Counted from the stretch's first letter, positions 22,861 to 33,703 are shown. The stretch is 64,000 nt of DNA from Nocardiopsis alba DSM 43377 (GCF_000341225.1 NZ_ANAC01000010.1:372001-436000), one strand, 5' to 3'. Program-made: numbers and translations. The notes: generated from the letters alone by a model not told the origin.

Positions 22861-23759
22861 TCGAACTGCTCCAGTACGAGTTCATGCGGCGTGCGCTGAT
22901 CGCCGCGGTGCTGGTGGGTCTGGTCACCCCGGTGATCGGTACCTTCCTGGTCCAACGACGGCTGGCCCTGTTGGGCGACGGCATCGGCCACGTGGCGCTG
23001 ACCGGGGTGGCCCTGGGGTTGCTCACCAGTACCTCCCCCGTGCTGACCGCCGCCGTCGTGGCGACCCTCGGAGCCGTCCTCATGGAGTTGGTGCGGGTCC
23101 GCACGCGCACCAGCGGCGACGTGGCGCTGGCCCTGCTGTTCTACGGGGGCATCGCGGGCGGTGTCCTGCTGATCGGTCTGACCCCCGGAGCCAGCAACGC
23201 CACCCTCACGTCGTTCCTCTTCGGCTCGGTGAGCACCGTCGGCGAACAGGACATCTGGATCGTGGGGGCGCTGGCCGTCGGGGTCCTGACGGTCCTGGCC
23301 GTGTTCGGTCGCGAACTGTTCGTCCTGTGTCAGGATGAGGAGGTGGCGCGGGCCCACGGGCTTCCGGTGCGTTTCCTCAGCATCCTGCTGGCGGTGACCG
23401 CCGCGTTGACCGTGGTGATCGCCATGCGCGTGGTGGGCGTGCTGATGGTGAGCGCTCTGATGATCGTCCCCGTCGCCGCGGCCCAGCAACTGAGTCGCAG
23501 CTTCCGGGTGACCGTCGGGCTGGCCGTGCTGATCGGCCTGCTGTCGTCACTGGGCGGGCTGACCACGGCCTTCTACTCGGACCTGGCTCCGGGTGCCACG
23601 ATCGTGCTGCTGGCCCTGGCGGTCTACTGCGTGGCGGTCGTGGTCGGAGGCCTGCTGCGCAGGGCGACCGCGCGCCGAGGAGTCCCACCCCTGCCCCAGG
23701 GCACGGGAGGACCGACGGATACGATGCCCCAGACCGATCGGGGGAGGGTGACACCATGA
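22857..23759 (+). CDS. znuB: Zinc ABC transporter permease
   Basis: 300 residues of the ABC-3 metal permease family with about eight membrane helices. The block FLVQRRLALLGDGIGHVALTGVALG is the conserved cytoplasmic coupling region, and MRVVGVLMVSALMIVPVAAAQ is the helix typical of this family. GTG at 22857 overlaps the znuC stop. The end overlaps the zur start as ATGA at 23756-23759, so all three genes are translationally coupled. It forms the membrane channel for Zn2+ delivered by an unlinked ZnuA. Confidence 0.93.
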   Translation: MIELLQYEFMRRALIAAVLVGLVTPVIGTFLVQRRLALLGDGIGHVALTGVALGLLTSTSPVLTAAVVATLGAVLMELVRVRTRTSGDVALALLFYGGIAGGVLLIGLTPGASNATLTSFLFGSVSTVGEQDIWIVGALAVGVLTVLAVFGRELFVLCQDEEVARAHGLPVRFLSILLAVTAALTVVIAMRVVGVLMVSALMIVPVAAAQQLSRSFRVTVGLAVLIGLLSSLGGLTTAFYSDLAPGATIVLLALAVYCVAVVVGGLLRRATARRGVPPLPQGTGGPTDTMPQTDRGRVTP

Positions 23760-24130
23760 CCACACGACGTGAGGCGGTCCGCCGGGCGCTGACCGAGTCC
23801 TCCGGTTTCCGTAGCGCCCAGGACCTGTACGCGGATCTTCGGGCCGACGGCTCCAAGATCGGCCTGACCACCGTCTACCGGGCCCTCCAGGCCATGAGCG
23901 ACTCGGGCGAGGTCGACGTCCTGCGCACCGACGAGGGCGAGGCCGTCTACCGGGCCTGCGACACCGAGGACCACCACCATCACCTGGTGTGCCGGGTGTG
24001 CTCCACCGCGGTGGAGATCGAGGGTCCCGCCGTGGAGCGCTGGGCCGCCGAGATCGGCGCCCAGCACGGCTTCACCGAGGTGACCCACACCGTGGAGGTC
24101 TTCGGGACCTGCGCCCGCTGCTCGGCCTGA
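23756..24130 (+). CDS. zur: Zinc uptake regulator, Fur family
   Basis: 124 residues. N-terminal winged helix (FRSAQDLYADLRADGSKIGLTTVYRALQ in the family pattern) and a C-terminal dimerisation domain with the metal motifs HHHHLVCRVC and the closing CARC that hold structural zinc. Zn-loaded Zur represses uptake genes at boxes like the one at 21999-22013. Being last in the operon, it is autoregulated. Operon context distinguishes it from the ferric Fur and peroxide-sensing members of the family. ATG at 23756 has GGGGGAGGG upstream. Confidence 0.93.
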   Translation: MTTRREAVRRALTESSGFRSAQDLYADLRADGSKIGLTTVYRALQAMSDSGEVDVLRTDEGEAVYRACDTEDHHHHLVCRVCSTAVEIEGPAVERWAAEIGAQHGFTEVTHTVEVFGTCARCSA

Positions 24131-24160
24131 GACGTCCACGAACGATAGAACGCTTCTCCC

Positions 24161-24193
24161 CGGGGCCCGCGCACACCATGTGCGCGGGCCCCG
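24161..24193. terminator. Terminator after the znu-zur operon
   Basis: Perfect 15-bp stem, 24161-24175 with 24179-24193, and a 3-base loop, about 30 bases after the zur stop. Confidence 0.85.
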
Positions 24194-24270
24194 GGCGTGC
24201 ATACGGTCTCCACCCAGAGGTTACTTACCGGTAACCCCCTCGTGTCACGGCCGGACCAGGCTGGAGCCCC

Positions 24271-25236
24271 GTGTACAGACGAACCGCGGCCGCGCTTCTG
24301 ACAGCGCTGCTCATCACCCCGCTCCTGCCCACGACCCCGGCCACCGCCTCCTCCGAGACGGAACGTCAGGCCCCCCGCATCACCACCTACAACACGTTCC
24401 TCATGCCCAAGGCCCTCTACCCGAACTGGGGCCAGGACATCCGCGCCGACCTGATCCCGGCCGACGGGGTCCTCGACGGCCAGGACGTGGTGGTCCTCCA
24501 GGAGCTCTTTGAGAACTCCAGCGCCGAGCGCCTGCGCGAGGGCCTCTCCGAGGACTACCCGTACTCGACCCCCGTCGTGGGCCGTTCCAAGACGGGCTGG
24601 GACGACACCACCGGATTCCGCGGCGAGACCGTCACCAACGGCGGGGTGAGCGTGCACAGCGTCTGGCCGATCGTCCGCGCCGAGCAGCACATCTTCTCCC
24701 GCGCCTGCGGGGCCGACTGGTTCTCCAACAAGGGTTTCGCCTACGTCGAGCTCGACACCCCCGACGGCCCTCTGCACGTGGTGGGCACCCACATGCAGGC
24801 CGAGGACGGCGCCTGCCGAAGCGGCGAGGACCGGCGGATCCGGGCCGGGCAGCTGGACCAGATCGTGTCCGTCCTACGAGGGATCCCCGAGGACGAGCCG
24901 ATCTACGTCGCGGGCGACCTGAACATCGTGGGCGGGACCGAGGAGTGGAACGACGCCCTCGACCGGCTCGACGCGGTGGAGCCCACCCCCGTCGACGACA
25001 CCATCTCCTGGGACCCCTCCACCAACTCCATCGCCGGCCACGACTACTCCGGCCACGAGCCCCAGCAACTGGACCACGTCCTGCCGATCCGCAACCAGGC
25101 CTCCCCCGAGACCTACCTCAACGAGACCCGGGCGGTGAAGAGCGAGCCGTGGACGGTCCGTTCCTGGGGCCGCGACTACACCTACGACGACTACTCGGAC
25201 CACTACCCCGTGTTCGGCTCCGCCGCGCGCCCCTGA
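24271..25236 (+). CDS. Secreted sphingomyelin phosphodiesterase (sphingomyelinase C type)
   Basis: 321 residues. A Sec signal peptide (two Arg, a hydrophobic core LLTALLITPLLP, cleavage near ATASS) precedes an endonuclease/exonuclease/phosphatase fold. Catalytic blocks are in order: TYNTFLMP, VVLQELFENSSAERL with the metal Glu, GTHMQAEDGAC, AGDLNIVGG with the Asp-x-Asn pair, QLDHVLP and SDHYPVFG with the general-base His. This is the bacterial sphingomyelinase layout, which releases ceramide and phosphocholine from membranes. The beta-hairpin used for host membrane insertion cannot be verified. GTG start at 24271 has GGAG upstream. Monocistronic. Confidence 0.88.
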   Translation: MYRRTAAALLTALLITPLLPTTPATASSETERQAPRITTYNTFLMPKALYPNWGQDIRADLIPADGVLDGQDVVVLQELFENSSAERLREGLSEDYPYSTPVVGRSKTGWDDTTGFRGETVTNGGVSVHSVWPIVRAEQHIFSRACGADWFSNKGFAYVELDTPDGPLHVVGTHMQAEDGACRSGEDRRIRAGQLDQIVSVLRGIPEDEPIYVAGDLNIVGGTEEWNDALDRLDAVEPTPVDDTISWDPSTNSIAGHDYSGHEPQQLDHVLPIRNQASPETYLNETRAVKSEPWTVRSWGRDYTYDDYSDHYPVFGSAARP

Positions 25237-25283
25237 GATCCCCGTGCGCGGGCGAGCCCGTGACCGGGTGATCGCACGCACGA

Positions 25284-25333
25284 CGTCGGGCCCCGCCCCG
25301 GTCCCTCGAAAGGACACGGAGCGGGGCCCGACG
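25284..25333. terminator. Bidirectional terminator between convergent genes
   Basis: CGTCGGGCCCCGC at 25284-25296 pairs perfectly with 25321-25333 across a 24-base loop. It lies between the ends of the sphingomyelinase gene and the first SGNH hydrolase gene. Confidence 0.7.
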
Positions 25334-25353
25334 GCCGTCTCGCGAACGTGGAC

Positions 25354-26190
25354 TCAGTCGCCCGGACGATACCGCTCGCAGCGCTGGAGCTCCGGACGCT
25401 TGGGACTCACACCGTCACCGGAGGAACGACCGGTCAACCGACGACCGATCCACGGCACCAGGAACTCACGGGCCCAGTGCAGGTCCTCCTGCCGGGCGCT
25501 GCGCCAACCCCGAGGCTCCGGCGGCGGCCAGGGACGGTTCCAGTCGTCGTCGACCGGCAGACCCAGGACCTCGCACACACGCAGGGCCAGCCGACGGTGC
25601 CCCTCCGAGGACAGGTGCAGCCGGTCCCAGTTCCAGGCCCGCTGATCGTCGAAGATCCGCATGCTCCACACGTCGACGACATCGCAGCCATAACGGTCGG
25701 CGACCGAACGCATGTGCATGTTGTACGTGGCGATCTTGCCGCGCAGGTGACGCATCACCGGCTGCCAGTTGGTGTCGAAGCCGGTGAAGATGACCACGCG
25801 GGCGCCGGTCGAACGGAGCTCGGCGATCATCGACTCGAAGATCTCGACGACCTTGTCCGGATCGCTGCCGGGGCGGATGATGTCGTTGCCGCCCGCGCAG
25901 AGCGTGATCAGGTCGGGGGACATCTCGACCGCGCGCGGCACCTGCTCGTCACGGATCTGGGCGATCAGACGCCCCCGGACGGCGAGGTTGGCGTAACGCA
26001 CCTCGGACACGTGGTCGGCGAGGTGTTCGGCCACGCGATCGGCCCAACCGCGATAACGACCGTTGGGGACGCTGTCACTGTCCGGGTAGGGGTCGCTCAT
26101 ACCCTCGGTGAAACTGTCTCCGAGGGCGACGTAGGACAGGATGTCCTTGTTCTCGAGGTCACCGGAGCTTCCGGTCGGCACACCGCTCAT
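25354..26190 (-). CDS. SGNH/GDSL hydrolase (paralogue 1)
   Basis: 278 residues, no signal peptide. The GDS nucleophile block SYVALGDSFTEG is at residue 18, the Gly block near [11 protein letters not shown], the Asn block LCAGGNDIIRPG near 95, and the Asp/His block WDRLHLSSEGH near 195. It is an esterase/lipase-type serine hydrolase of unknown substrate. The next gene upstream is a clear paralogue with the same architecture and the same C-terminal tail ([14 protein letters not shown]), so this is a tandem duplication. GAGG precedes ATG at 26190. Confidence 0.9.
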   Translation of the reverse strand: MSGVPTGSSGDLENKDILSYVALGDSFTEGMSDPYPDSDSVPNGRYRGWADRVAEHLADHVSEVRYANLAVRGRLIAQIRDEQVPRAVEMSPDLITLCAGGNDIIRPGSDPDKVVEIFESMIAELRSTGARVVIFTGFDTNWQPVMRHLRGKIATYNMHMRSVADRYGCDVVDVWSMRIFDDQRAWNWDRLHLSSEGHRRLALRVCEVLGLPVDDDWNRPWPPPEPRGWRSARQEDLHWAREFLVPWIGRRLTGRSSGDGVSPKRPELQRCERYRPGD

Positions 26191-26314
26191 AGTCCTCGAT
26201 GATGCAACCCGACCCCCGGGTTACGCGACAGTAGGTTCCTGGTTCGTCACGTTTTGGGGTGGAGCTCACACCACGAACGGTACGGCGGAGGCCGCGTGGA
26301 GCGACCCCCGTCCC

Positions 26315-27127
26315 TCAGCCGAGCGGACCGTCTCCCTCTCCCCCGAACGGCGTGAGCTCGGGCCGCTTGGCGGTCACCGTGTCACCGGAGGAACGTCCGG
26401 TCAGCCTGCGCCCGATCCACGGCCCCAGGGAGTCCTTCACCCAACGCAGGTCCTCACGGCGCGCGTCGGTCCAACCGACCGTCTCCGCCGTCGGCCAGGG
26501 CTCGTCCCAACGCTCCTCGGTGGGCACCCCCAGGACCTCGGCCACCCTCAGCGCCAGCCGACGGTGCCCCTCCGGGGACATGTGCAGCCGATCGTCGTCC
26601 CACGCGCGCGGGTCGGTGAGCACGTCCATGGACCACTGGTCGACCAGGAGACAGTCGTGGGCGTCGGCGATCGCGCGCACGTTCATGTAGTAGCGGGCGA
26701 ACAGCCCGATGGCACCGCGCATATAGCCGGTGGAGACGTTCACCCCGGTGAAGAGGACGACCCGGGCGCCGCCGGCCCGCAGCCGGGACACGGTGTGCTC
26801 CAGCACGCGCGCCAGACGTTCGGGGTCTCCCCCGGGACGCAGCAGGTCGTTGCCCCCGGCGCACAGGGTGACCAGGTCGGGCGACATCTCCAGCGCCGGC
26901 GGGAGCTGGTCGGTGACGATCTGCCGGATGAGCTTGCCGCGCACGGCCAGGTTGGCGTAGCGGATCCCGCCCACGTGGTCGGCCAGATGCCCGGCCACCC
27001 GGTCGGCCCAGCCCCGGAAGACCCCGGAGCCGTCCGGGTAGGGATCGCCCACACCCTCGGTGAAGCTGTCCCCCACCGCGACGAACGACATCCCCCGCCG
27101 GAGGAGTCCCTCTCCCTCTACCGTCAC
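26315..27127 (-). CDS. SGNH/GDSL hydrolase (paralogue 2), coupled to uppS
   Basis: 270 residues with the same four blocks as its neighbour: [33 protein letters not shown] and [14 protein letters not shown] at 27127 overlaps the uppS stop as GTGA, implying coupling; an internal ATG at 27091 (MSFVAVGDS) is an alternative closer to the domain. The conserved [13 protein letters not shown] segment lies between blocks. Cytosolic by absence of a signal. Its position directly after uppS hints at a role in lipid-linked precursor metabolism, but this is inference only. Confidence 0.9.
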   Translation of the reverse strand: MTVEGEGLLRRGMSFVAVGDSFTEGVGDPYPDGSGVFRGWADRVAGHLADHVGGIRYANLAVRGKLIRQIVTDQLPPALEMSPDLVTLCAGGNDLLRPGGDPERLARVLEHTVSRLRAGGARVVLFTGVNVSTGYMRGAIGLFARYYMNVRAIADAHDCLLVDQWSMDVLTDPRAWDDDRLHMSPEGHRRLALRVAEVLGVPTEERWDEPWPTAETVGWTDARREDLRWVKDSLGPWIGRRLTGRSSGDTVTAKRPELTPFGGEGDGPLG

Positions 27128-27951
27128 TTCTTCTCCCCCTCGACCGGGTTGGGCACGGCACCGCCGTAACGACGGTCCCGGCTCGCGTAGATCTCACAGG
27201 CCCGCCACAGGTCGCGGCGGTCGAAGTCGGGCCAGAGCGTCTCCAGGAAGACGAACTCGGCGTAGGCGGACTGCCACAGGAGGAAGTTGGACAGCCGCTG
27301 CTCCCCCGAGGAGCGCACGAACAGGTCGACCGGGGGGACCTCGGGAGAGTAGAGGTGGCGGGCGAGGAGGTCCTCGTTGATCTTCTCCGGAGAGATGAGC
27401 CCCTCGGCGGCCTGACGGGCCAACTCGCGGGCGGCGTCGACGATCTCGGCCTGGCCTCCGTAGTTCACGCAGAACTGGAGGGTGAGCGCCGTGTTGTCCT
27501 TGGTCAGCTCCTCGGCGTCCTCCAGCTCCTTGATGACGCTCTTCCAGAGCATCCCCGGGCGGCCGGACCAGGTGACGCGCACACCGCGGGCGTGCAGCTC
27601 GTCGCGCCTGCGGCGGATGACGTCACGGTTGAAACCGAGGAGGAAGCGCACCTCGTCGGGGGATCGCTTCCAGTTCTCCGTGGAGAAGGCGTAGGCGGAC
27701 AGGTGGGGGATCCCCATCTCCAGAGCGCCCTCGATGACGTCGAAGAGGGAGGACTCCCCCGCCTTGTGGCCCTCGGTGCGCGGTAGACCGCGTTCCTTGG
27801 CCCATCGGCCGTTGCCGTCCATGACCACGGCGACGTGTCGGGGCACCAGCTCGGCCGGCAACGCCGGGGGACGCGCGCCGTCGGGGTGCGGGACGGGAGC
27901 CGTGTACTCCTGTCGACTCCGCCTGCCGTTGTCGAAGTTGAACAGACTCAA
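27124..27951 (-). CDS. uppS: Isoprenyl transferase (cis-prenyl diphosphate synthase)
   Basis: 275 residues. It condenses isopentenyl diphosphate into long cis-polyprenyl diphosphates, the lipid carrier for wall synthesis. Signature blocks: [17 protein letters not shown] with the catalytic Asp, [12 protein letters not shown], and the family pattern [19 protein letters not shown] near the end. The start is judged to be TTG at 27951: it overlaps the recO stop as TTGA and has GGAG five bases upstream. ATG at 27999, inside recO, is the alternative. It is in a recO-uppS-SGNH operon. Confidence 0.93.
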   Translation of the reverse strand: MSLFNFDNGRRSRQEYTAPVPHPDGARPPALPAELVPRHVAVVMDGNGRWAKERGLPRTEGHKAGESSLFDVIEGALEMGIPHLSAYAFSTENWKRSPDEVRFLLGFNRDVIRRRRDELHARGVRVTWSGRPGMLWKSVIKELEDAEELTKDNTALTLQFCVNYGGQAEIVDAARELARQAAEGLISPEKINEDLLARHLYSPEVPPVDLFVRSSGEQRLSNFLLWQSAYAEFVFLETLWPDFDRRDLWRACEIYASRDRRYGGAVPNPVEGEKK

Positions 27952-28679
27952 GAACGCTCCACATGCCGCAGTGATCGGATTCCGTTCTCCAGGTGCCATT
28001 GCAGGTAGGCGGCGACCATCCCGCTGCACTCGGAGCGATGCCCGCCCTCGCTGGCGTCCGCGCTGTCCCAGTCTCCTCCCAGCAGGGCCGCCATCAGGCG
28101 GATCGTGTCGGGTGAGGGGTACACGGAGCCGTGGGGACGGCACACCGAGCAGACCATACCGCCGGCGTGCACCGCGAAGGCACGGTGCTCCCCAGGGCTT
28201 CCACACCGGGCGCACTCGACCAGGGCCGGAGCGTACCCGGCCACGGCCAGGGTCCGCAGCAGGTAGGCGTCCAGGATCAGCCTGGAGTCGTGCACGCCCT
28301 CGCCCAGCGTACGCAGGGCTCCGATGAGCAGGAGGAACTGGCGCAGCGCCGGGTCCTTCTCCACCGCGACGACCTTCTCCGCGGTCTCCAGCATCGCGGT
28401 GGCGGCCGTGTAACGGGAGTAGTCGTGGACCACGGCGGCCCCGTAGGAGCGCACGGTCTCGGCCTGGGTGATGACGTCGAGGGTGCGCCCGGTGTGCAAC
28501 TGGACGTCGACGTGGGTACACGGCTCCAGGCGGGCGCCGAAGCGCGATCTGGTCCGGCGCACCCCCTTGCCGACGGCGCGCACCAGGCCGGTGCGTCGGG
28601 TCAGGAGGGTGATGATGCGGTCGGCCTCGCCCAGCTTCTGGTTGCGCAGGACGACACCCTCGTCACGGTAGAGGCTCAC
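27948..28679 (-). CDS. recO: DNA repair protein RecO
   Basis: 243 residues. The N-terminal OB fold ([19 protein letters not shown]) is followed by a helical domain and a C-terminal zinc site, CARCG near 155 and CSVCR near 175. RecO anneals strands and loads RecA in the RecF pathway. GTG at 28679 follows GGAAGG directly, tighter than ideal. The 3' end overlaps uppS. In many actinobacteria recO is close to era and leuA; here era is about 19 kb away. Confidence 0.93.
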   Translation of the reverse strand: MSLYRDEGVVLRNQKLGEADRIITLLTRRTGLVRAVGKGVRRTRSRFGARLEPCTHVDVQLHTGRTLDVITQAETVRSYGAAVVHDYSRYTAATAMLETAEKVVAVEKDPALRQFLLLIGALRTLGEGVHDSRLILDAYLLRTLAVAGYAPALVECARCGSPGEHRAFAVHAGGMVCSVCRPHGSVYPSPDTIRLMAALLGGDWDSADASEGGHRSECSGMVAAYLQWHLENGIRSLRHVERS

Positions 28680-29025
28680 CCTTCCATTGTCGCGGATGTC
28701 CCGACCTCTCCGACGACTCCCGCCACTCTGATCAGCTTTATTACGTTTTGGATTCCCTTTTCCCTACATTTGCTCTACTCTCACGCGCTAGGAGTCCGAC
28801 GACCAGGGCACGCCGCCCTTCCCCCGCGGCGTACGCGGTCCATGAACCGTGGAAGACCCCCTCGGACTCCCGGTCACCGAAGCCACACGTGGCCGTGGGC
28901 ACGGGAGGAGTCCTCCCGGGGAGGGACACTCCCCGGTCGGCGCCAACCCCGTCGGGCCCTCCGTCCCGACCACCCCGCAGGGGTGCCCGCACGATTCCCC
29001 ATCCCGGCACGGAAGGTGCAGCGAT
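28680..29025. other. Divergent intergenic region between recO and the CAP gene
   Basis: No gene is supported. An AT-rich stretch at 28730-28775, unusual here, probably holds the divergent promoters. The 250 bases between it and the CAP start are GC-rich with several short inverted repeats (for example GGAGTCCTCCC around 28907) and could be a structured 5' leader. I could not match it to a known riboswitch. Confidence 0.4.
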
Positions 29026-29874
29026 ATGGCGCGAGGTCGCCGAGGCAGACGCAGGAAGAGCCCTCGTGAACAGGAGGCGGCTTCTCGTGAGGGCCACCCG
29101 GAACGACGCCGGAGAGGCCGCGCCCTGCCCTTGGTGGCGGGTGTGGCGGCGGTACCCATCGGTCTGACCCTGGCCGGGGCGTTGATCCTGCACGGGGTCG
29201 GGGACGAGACCGGCCCCGCCGACGGTTCGCCCACCCTCGGGGCGTCCGGTGAGGGGGTCGCCGACGACTCCATGGTCCCCGGCGCCGAAGAGGACGACGA
29301 CTTCTTCGTCGAGCCCACCGCCTCGCCCGAGCGCGACGGCCCCGGCGGCGACAGCGGCCCGCGGAGCGACCAGGCCACCGCCTCCTACTCCCCCGAGGAC
29401 ACCGCTGAGAGCTCCGACCGTCCGAACTCCGACGAGGACGGCGGAGGCGACGACGGAGGCGGCACGAACGGTGGCGGTGGGAACGGAGACGAGACCCCGA
29501 CCTCGTCCGGCCCCCGGGCCACCGCCGTGGTGAACCTGGTCAACGAGGAACGCGCCGCCCAGGGCTGCGACCCGGTGCACGTGGACGGCCGGCTCACCGC
29601 CGCCGCCCAGGAGCACAGCGAGGACATGGCCGCCCGCGACTACATGGCGCACGACAACCCCGACGGAGAGGGGCCCGGCGATCGGGCCCGACGTCACGGC
29701 TACTCCTCCTGGGGCGCGGAGAACGTCGCCAAGGGCCAGAGCAGCGCGGAGCAGGTGATGGAGGCCTGGATGAACAGTCCCGGCCACCGCGCCAACATCC
29801 TCAACTGCGATCTGACCGCCATCGGTGTCGGCGAGGCGTCCAACGCCTGGACCCAGAAGTTCGGCTACGAGTAG
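29026..29874 (+). CDS. Membrane-anchored CAP-domain protein
   Basis: 282 residues. A very basic N-terminus (MARGRRGRRRKSPREQE) leads into one membrane span (LVAGVAAVPIGLTLAGALIL). A 100-residue Asp/Glu/Ser/Gly-rich linker follows, then a CAP/SCP domain: AVVNLVNEERAAQGCDPVHV, HSEDMAARDYMAHDN, GYSSWGAENVAKG, EAWMNSPGHRANILN and the closing TAIGVG. The His/Glu/Glu/His cavity residues are present. Bacterial CAP proteins are extracytoplasmic and mostly of unknown activity. ATG at 29026 has GGAAGG nine bases upstream. Confidence 0.9.
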   Translation: MARGRRGRRRKSPREQEAASREGHPERRRRGRALPLVAGVAAVPIGLTLAGALILHGVGDETGPADGSPTLGASGEGVADDSMVPGAEEDDDFFVEPTASPERDGPGGDSGPRSDQATASYSPEDTAESSDRPNSDEDGGGDDGGGTNGGGGNGDETPTSSGPRATAVVNLVNEERAAQGCDPVHVDGRLTAAAQEHSEDMAARDYMAHDNPDGEGPGDRARRHGYSSWGAENVAKGQSSAEQVMEAWMNSPGHRANILNCDLTAIGVGEASNAWTQKFGYE

Positions 29875-29895
29875 CCCGCGGGCCTTCCGAACGCA

Positions 29896-29938
29896 CGAGG
29901 GCGGGCCCGGGACCGTGTCGGTCCCGGGCCCGCCCTCG
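29896..29938. terminator. Strong bidirectional terminator
   Basis: Perfect 19-bp stem, 29896-29914 with 29920-29938, and a GTGTC loop, between the convergent CAP gene and leuA. Confidence 0.88.
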
Positions 29939-29945
29939 TCTCGGA

Positions 29946-31733
<1,788 letters not shown>

Positions 31734-31781
31734 CTAACGATCCCCGCCGCGGCCACTAAGGAGGAGCAGCACGCGCAGCAT
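31734..31781 (-). CDS. leuL: Leucine leader peptide
   Basis: A 15-codon frame on the leuA strand, 88 bases before leuA: MLRVLLLLSGRGGDR then TAG. Five of its first eight residues are Leu (one at position 2, four consecutive at positions 5-8). This is the hallmark of a ribosome-mediated attenuator: stalling on Leu codons when charged tRNA-Leu is scarce alters folding of the downstream RNA and permits leuA expression. The ribosome site is weak, so the mRNA may be nearly leaderless. The alternate hairpins between 31647 and 31733 were not resolved by eye. Confidence 0.78.
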   Translation of the reverse strand: MLRVLLLLSGRGGDR

Positions 31782-32360
31782 AACGATCGTCACGCTAGCA
31801 GACGTCCACGAGAATTCGATACTCGACGCTCACATAGTGAGATCATGCGGCCATGACCTGGGACGTTTCCACCGTCTCGTGACGATTTAAACCGATCTGC
31901 CGACATGGGTAACTCGACTTCAAGATATAGCCCTCGAAGGGTTACCCTTGGGGGGAACCCTTCAGTGCTAGGGGGGTCATACGGAGTCCGTCGGCGGGAC
32001 CCAGGGTGCGGCCAACACCCGGGCCCGCTCGCTCACGCCGATCAAGACACGTAAGCCGTGCCGACGCAGGGCCGGTACCGCCGACGGACATCCTCAGCCA
32101 TACGAACCCGCGCCCCGAGATCACACGATCCGGGGCGCTCGTCGTGTCCGCGCACGGGATCCCCCGAGAGACCCGATACCGTATGGCCGCATGTGGACAC
32201 GGAGCGTATCCGCACACTCCTCCGGAAAGCGGGCTTCACGTGCGGAGAACCCTAAACAGGACGTTCCCCCACACCCCCCGCCCGTGTTGACATCCCACCT
32301 CGGGACGATCTCCAATACCGCCACGTGTTCGAAGCCTCACACCCCGCTCATGGAGGCGAC
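31782..32360. other. Long intergenic region between leuA leader and the carboxypeptidase
   Basis: No convincing gene in about 580 bases. Visible elements are: the inverted repeat CTCAC-ATA-GTGAG at 31829-31841, in position for the leuA promoter; GAAGGGTT/AACCCTTC at 31936-31943 and 31956-31963; a GGGTG/CACCC hairpin at 32001-32023; and a 12-bp stem with one bulge at 32110-32138. Three short words here recur in the gcl leader at 35515-35671. It may hold a small RNA gene, but no promoter-terminator pair is clear. Confidence 0.5.
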
Positions 32361-33632
32361 GTGAAGATCCCGACCCCCACACCCCTTCGAAGAACCCTCG
32401 TCCCCGTCTCCGTCGGCGCCCTGCTCCTGGGCGGCCTGGTCACGGGAAGCGCGAACGCCGAACCCGCCTACGGTCTCTACGAGATCGACGGGGTCGCCAC
32501 CGCTCAGGAACGCACCGAGATCGCCGATACCGGCGTGGCGATCGACCACGTCGGAGACGACTCCGTCCTGATCACCGGCTCGTCGAGCGAGATCGCCGAA
32601 CTCGACGCGCTCGGCTACACCGCCGAACCCCTGTCCCTCCCGGAGACCTACGCCTCCCCCGACCCGGGGTACACCACCTATCCGGAACTGTTGGAGATCA
32701 TCGACGAGGTGGTCGAGAACAACCCCGACATCGCCGCCCAGGAGGTGTACGGCAGCTCCTACGAGGGCCAGGACCTGGTCGCGATCAAGATCAGCGGCGA
32801 CGTCTCCACCGACCAGGACCTGCCCGAGGTCCTGTTCACCCACTCCCAGCACGCGCGGGAGCATCTGACAGTGGAGATGGCGATCTACCTGATGCGCCTG
32901 TTCACCGAGGGCTACGGCGAGGATCCGCGGATCACCGAGCTGGTCGACGGACGGGAGATCTGGATCCTGCCCAACGTCAACCCGGACGGCAGTGAGTACG
33001 ACATGGCCGGGGACACCTGGCGGGACTGGCGCAAGAACCGCCAGCCCAATGAGGGCTCCTCGTCGGTCGGTACCGACCTGAACCGCAACTGGGCCTACAA
33101 CTGGGGCTGCTGCGGCGGCGCCTCCGACAACCCCGACAGCATCACCTACCGGGGCCCCGAGGCCGAGTCGGCCCCCGAGGTCCGGGCCGTCGCCGACTTC
33201 GTGCGCGGCCGTGTGGTCGACGGCGAACAGCAGATCACCACGGCCATCGACTTCCACACCTTCAGCGAACTCATCCTGTGGCCGTTCGGATACACCTACG
33301 ACGAGGTCACCGACGGGATGACGCGGGAGGAGTACGACACCCACCGGGCCCTGGGCGAGTACATGGCCGAGGCCAACGGGTACACGCCCCAACAGTCCAG
33401 TGATCTGTACGTCACGGACGGATCCATCAACGACTGGCTGTGGGCCGACCAGAACATCGTCAACTTCACCTACGAGATGTACCCGAAGAGCCTCTCCGAC
33501 GGCGGCTTCTATCCGCCCTCGTCGGTGATCGAACGCGAGACCTCCCGCAACGAGGAGGCCGTGCTCCGGCTTCTCGACTACGCCGACTGCCCCTACCGGA
33601 TCATCGGCGAAGAGGCCGCCTACTGCGGCTGA
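32361..33632 (+). CDS. Secreted M14 zinc carboxypeptidase
   Basis: 423 residues. A signal peptide (TPLRRTLVPVSVGALLLGG, cleavage near SANAEP) and a propeptide of about 90 residues precede the M14 domain. Zinc ligands: His and Glu in the HARE motif of THSQHAREHL and His in DFHTFSELI. Substrate residues: DLNRNW and a late catalytic Glu in NFTYEMYP. Paired cysteines (CCGG, and two near the C-terminus) suit an exported enzyme. It removes C-terminal residues from peptides outside the cell. GTG at 32361 has GGAGG six bases upstream. Monocistronic. Confidence 0.93.
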   Translation: MKIPTPTPLRRTLVPVSVGALLLGGLVTGSANAEPAYGLYEIDGVATAQERTEIADTGVAIDHVGDDSVLITGSSSEIAELDALGYTAEPLSLPETYASPDPGYTTYPELLEIIDEVVENNPDIAAQEVYGSSYEGQDLVAIKISGDVSTDQDLPEVLFTHSQHAREHLTVEMAIYLMRLFTEGYGEDPRITELVDGREIWILPNVNPDGSEYDMAGDTWRDWRKNRQPNEGSSSVGTDLNRNWAYNWGCCGGASDNPDSITYRGPEAESAPEVRAVADFVRGRVVDGEQQITTAIDFHTFSELILWPFGYTYDEVTDGMTREEYDTHRALGEYMAEANGYTPQQSSDLYVTDGSINDWLWADQNIVNFTYEMYPKSLSDGGFYPPSSVIERETSRNEEAVLRLLDYADCPYRIIGEEAAYCG

Positions 33633-33664
33633 CCCCTCTGTCTCAGAGACCCGGGGCATGACGG

Positions 33665-33703
33665 AGGGGCGACGGTGTGCCAGCGAAGAACACCGTCGCC
33701 CCT
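33665..33703. terminator. Terminator after the carboxypeptidase gene
   Basis: Perfect 14-bp stem, 33665-33678 with 33690-33703, and an 11-base loop. Confidence 0.85.

Noticed and set aside
28776-29025. Possible c-di-AMP (ydaO-type) riboswitch before the CAP-domain gene
   Set aside because: The region is structured and such genes are sometimes controlled this way, but I could not place the conserved core sequences; only general GC-rich inverted repeats are visible.
32006-32290. A 94-codon open frame in the leuA-carboxypeptidase gap
   Set aside because: No ribosome site, no domain, Arg/Pro/Thr-rich composition, and overlapping frames on both strands of similar length; treated as chance.
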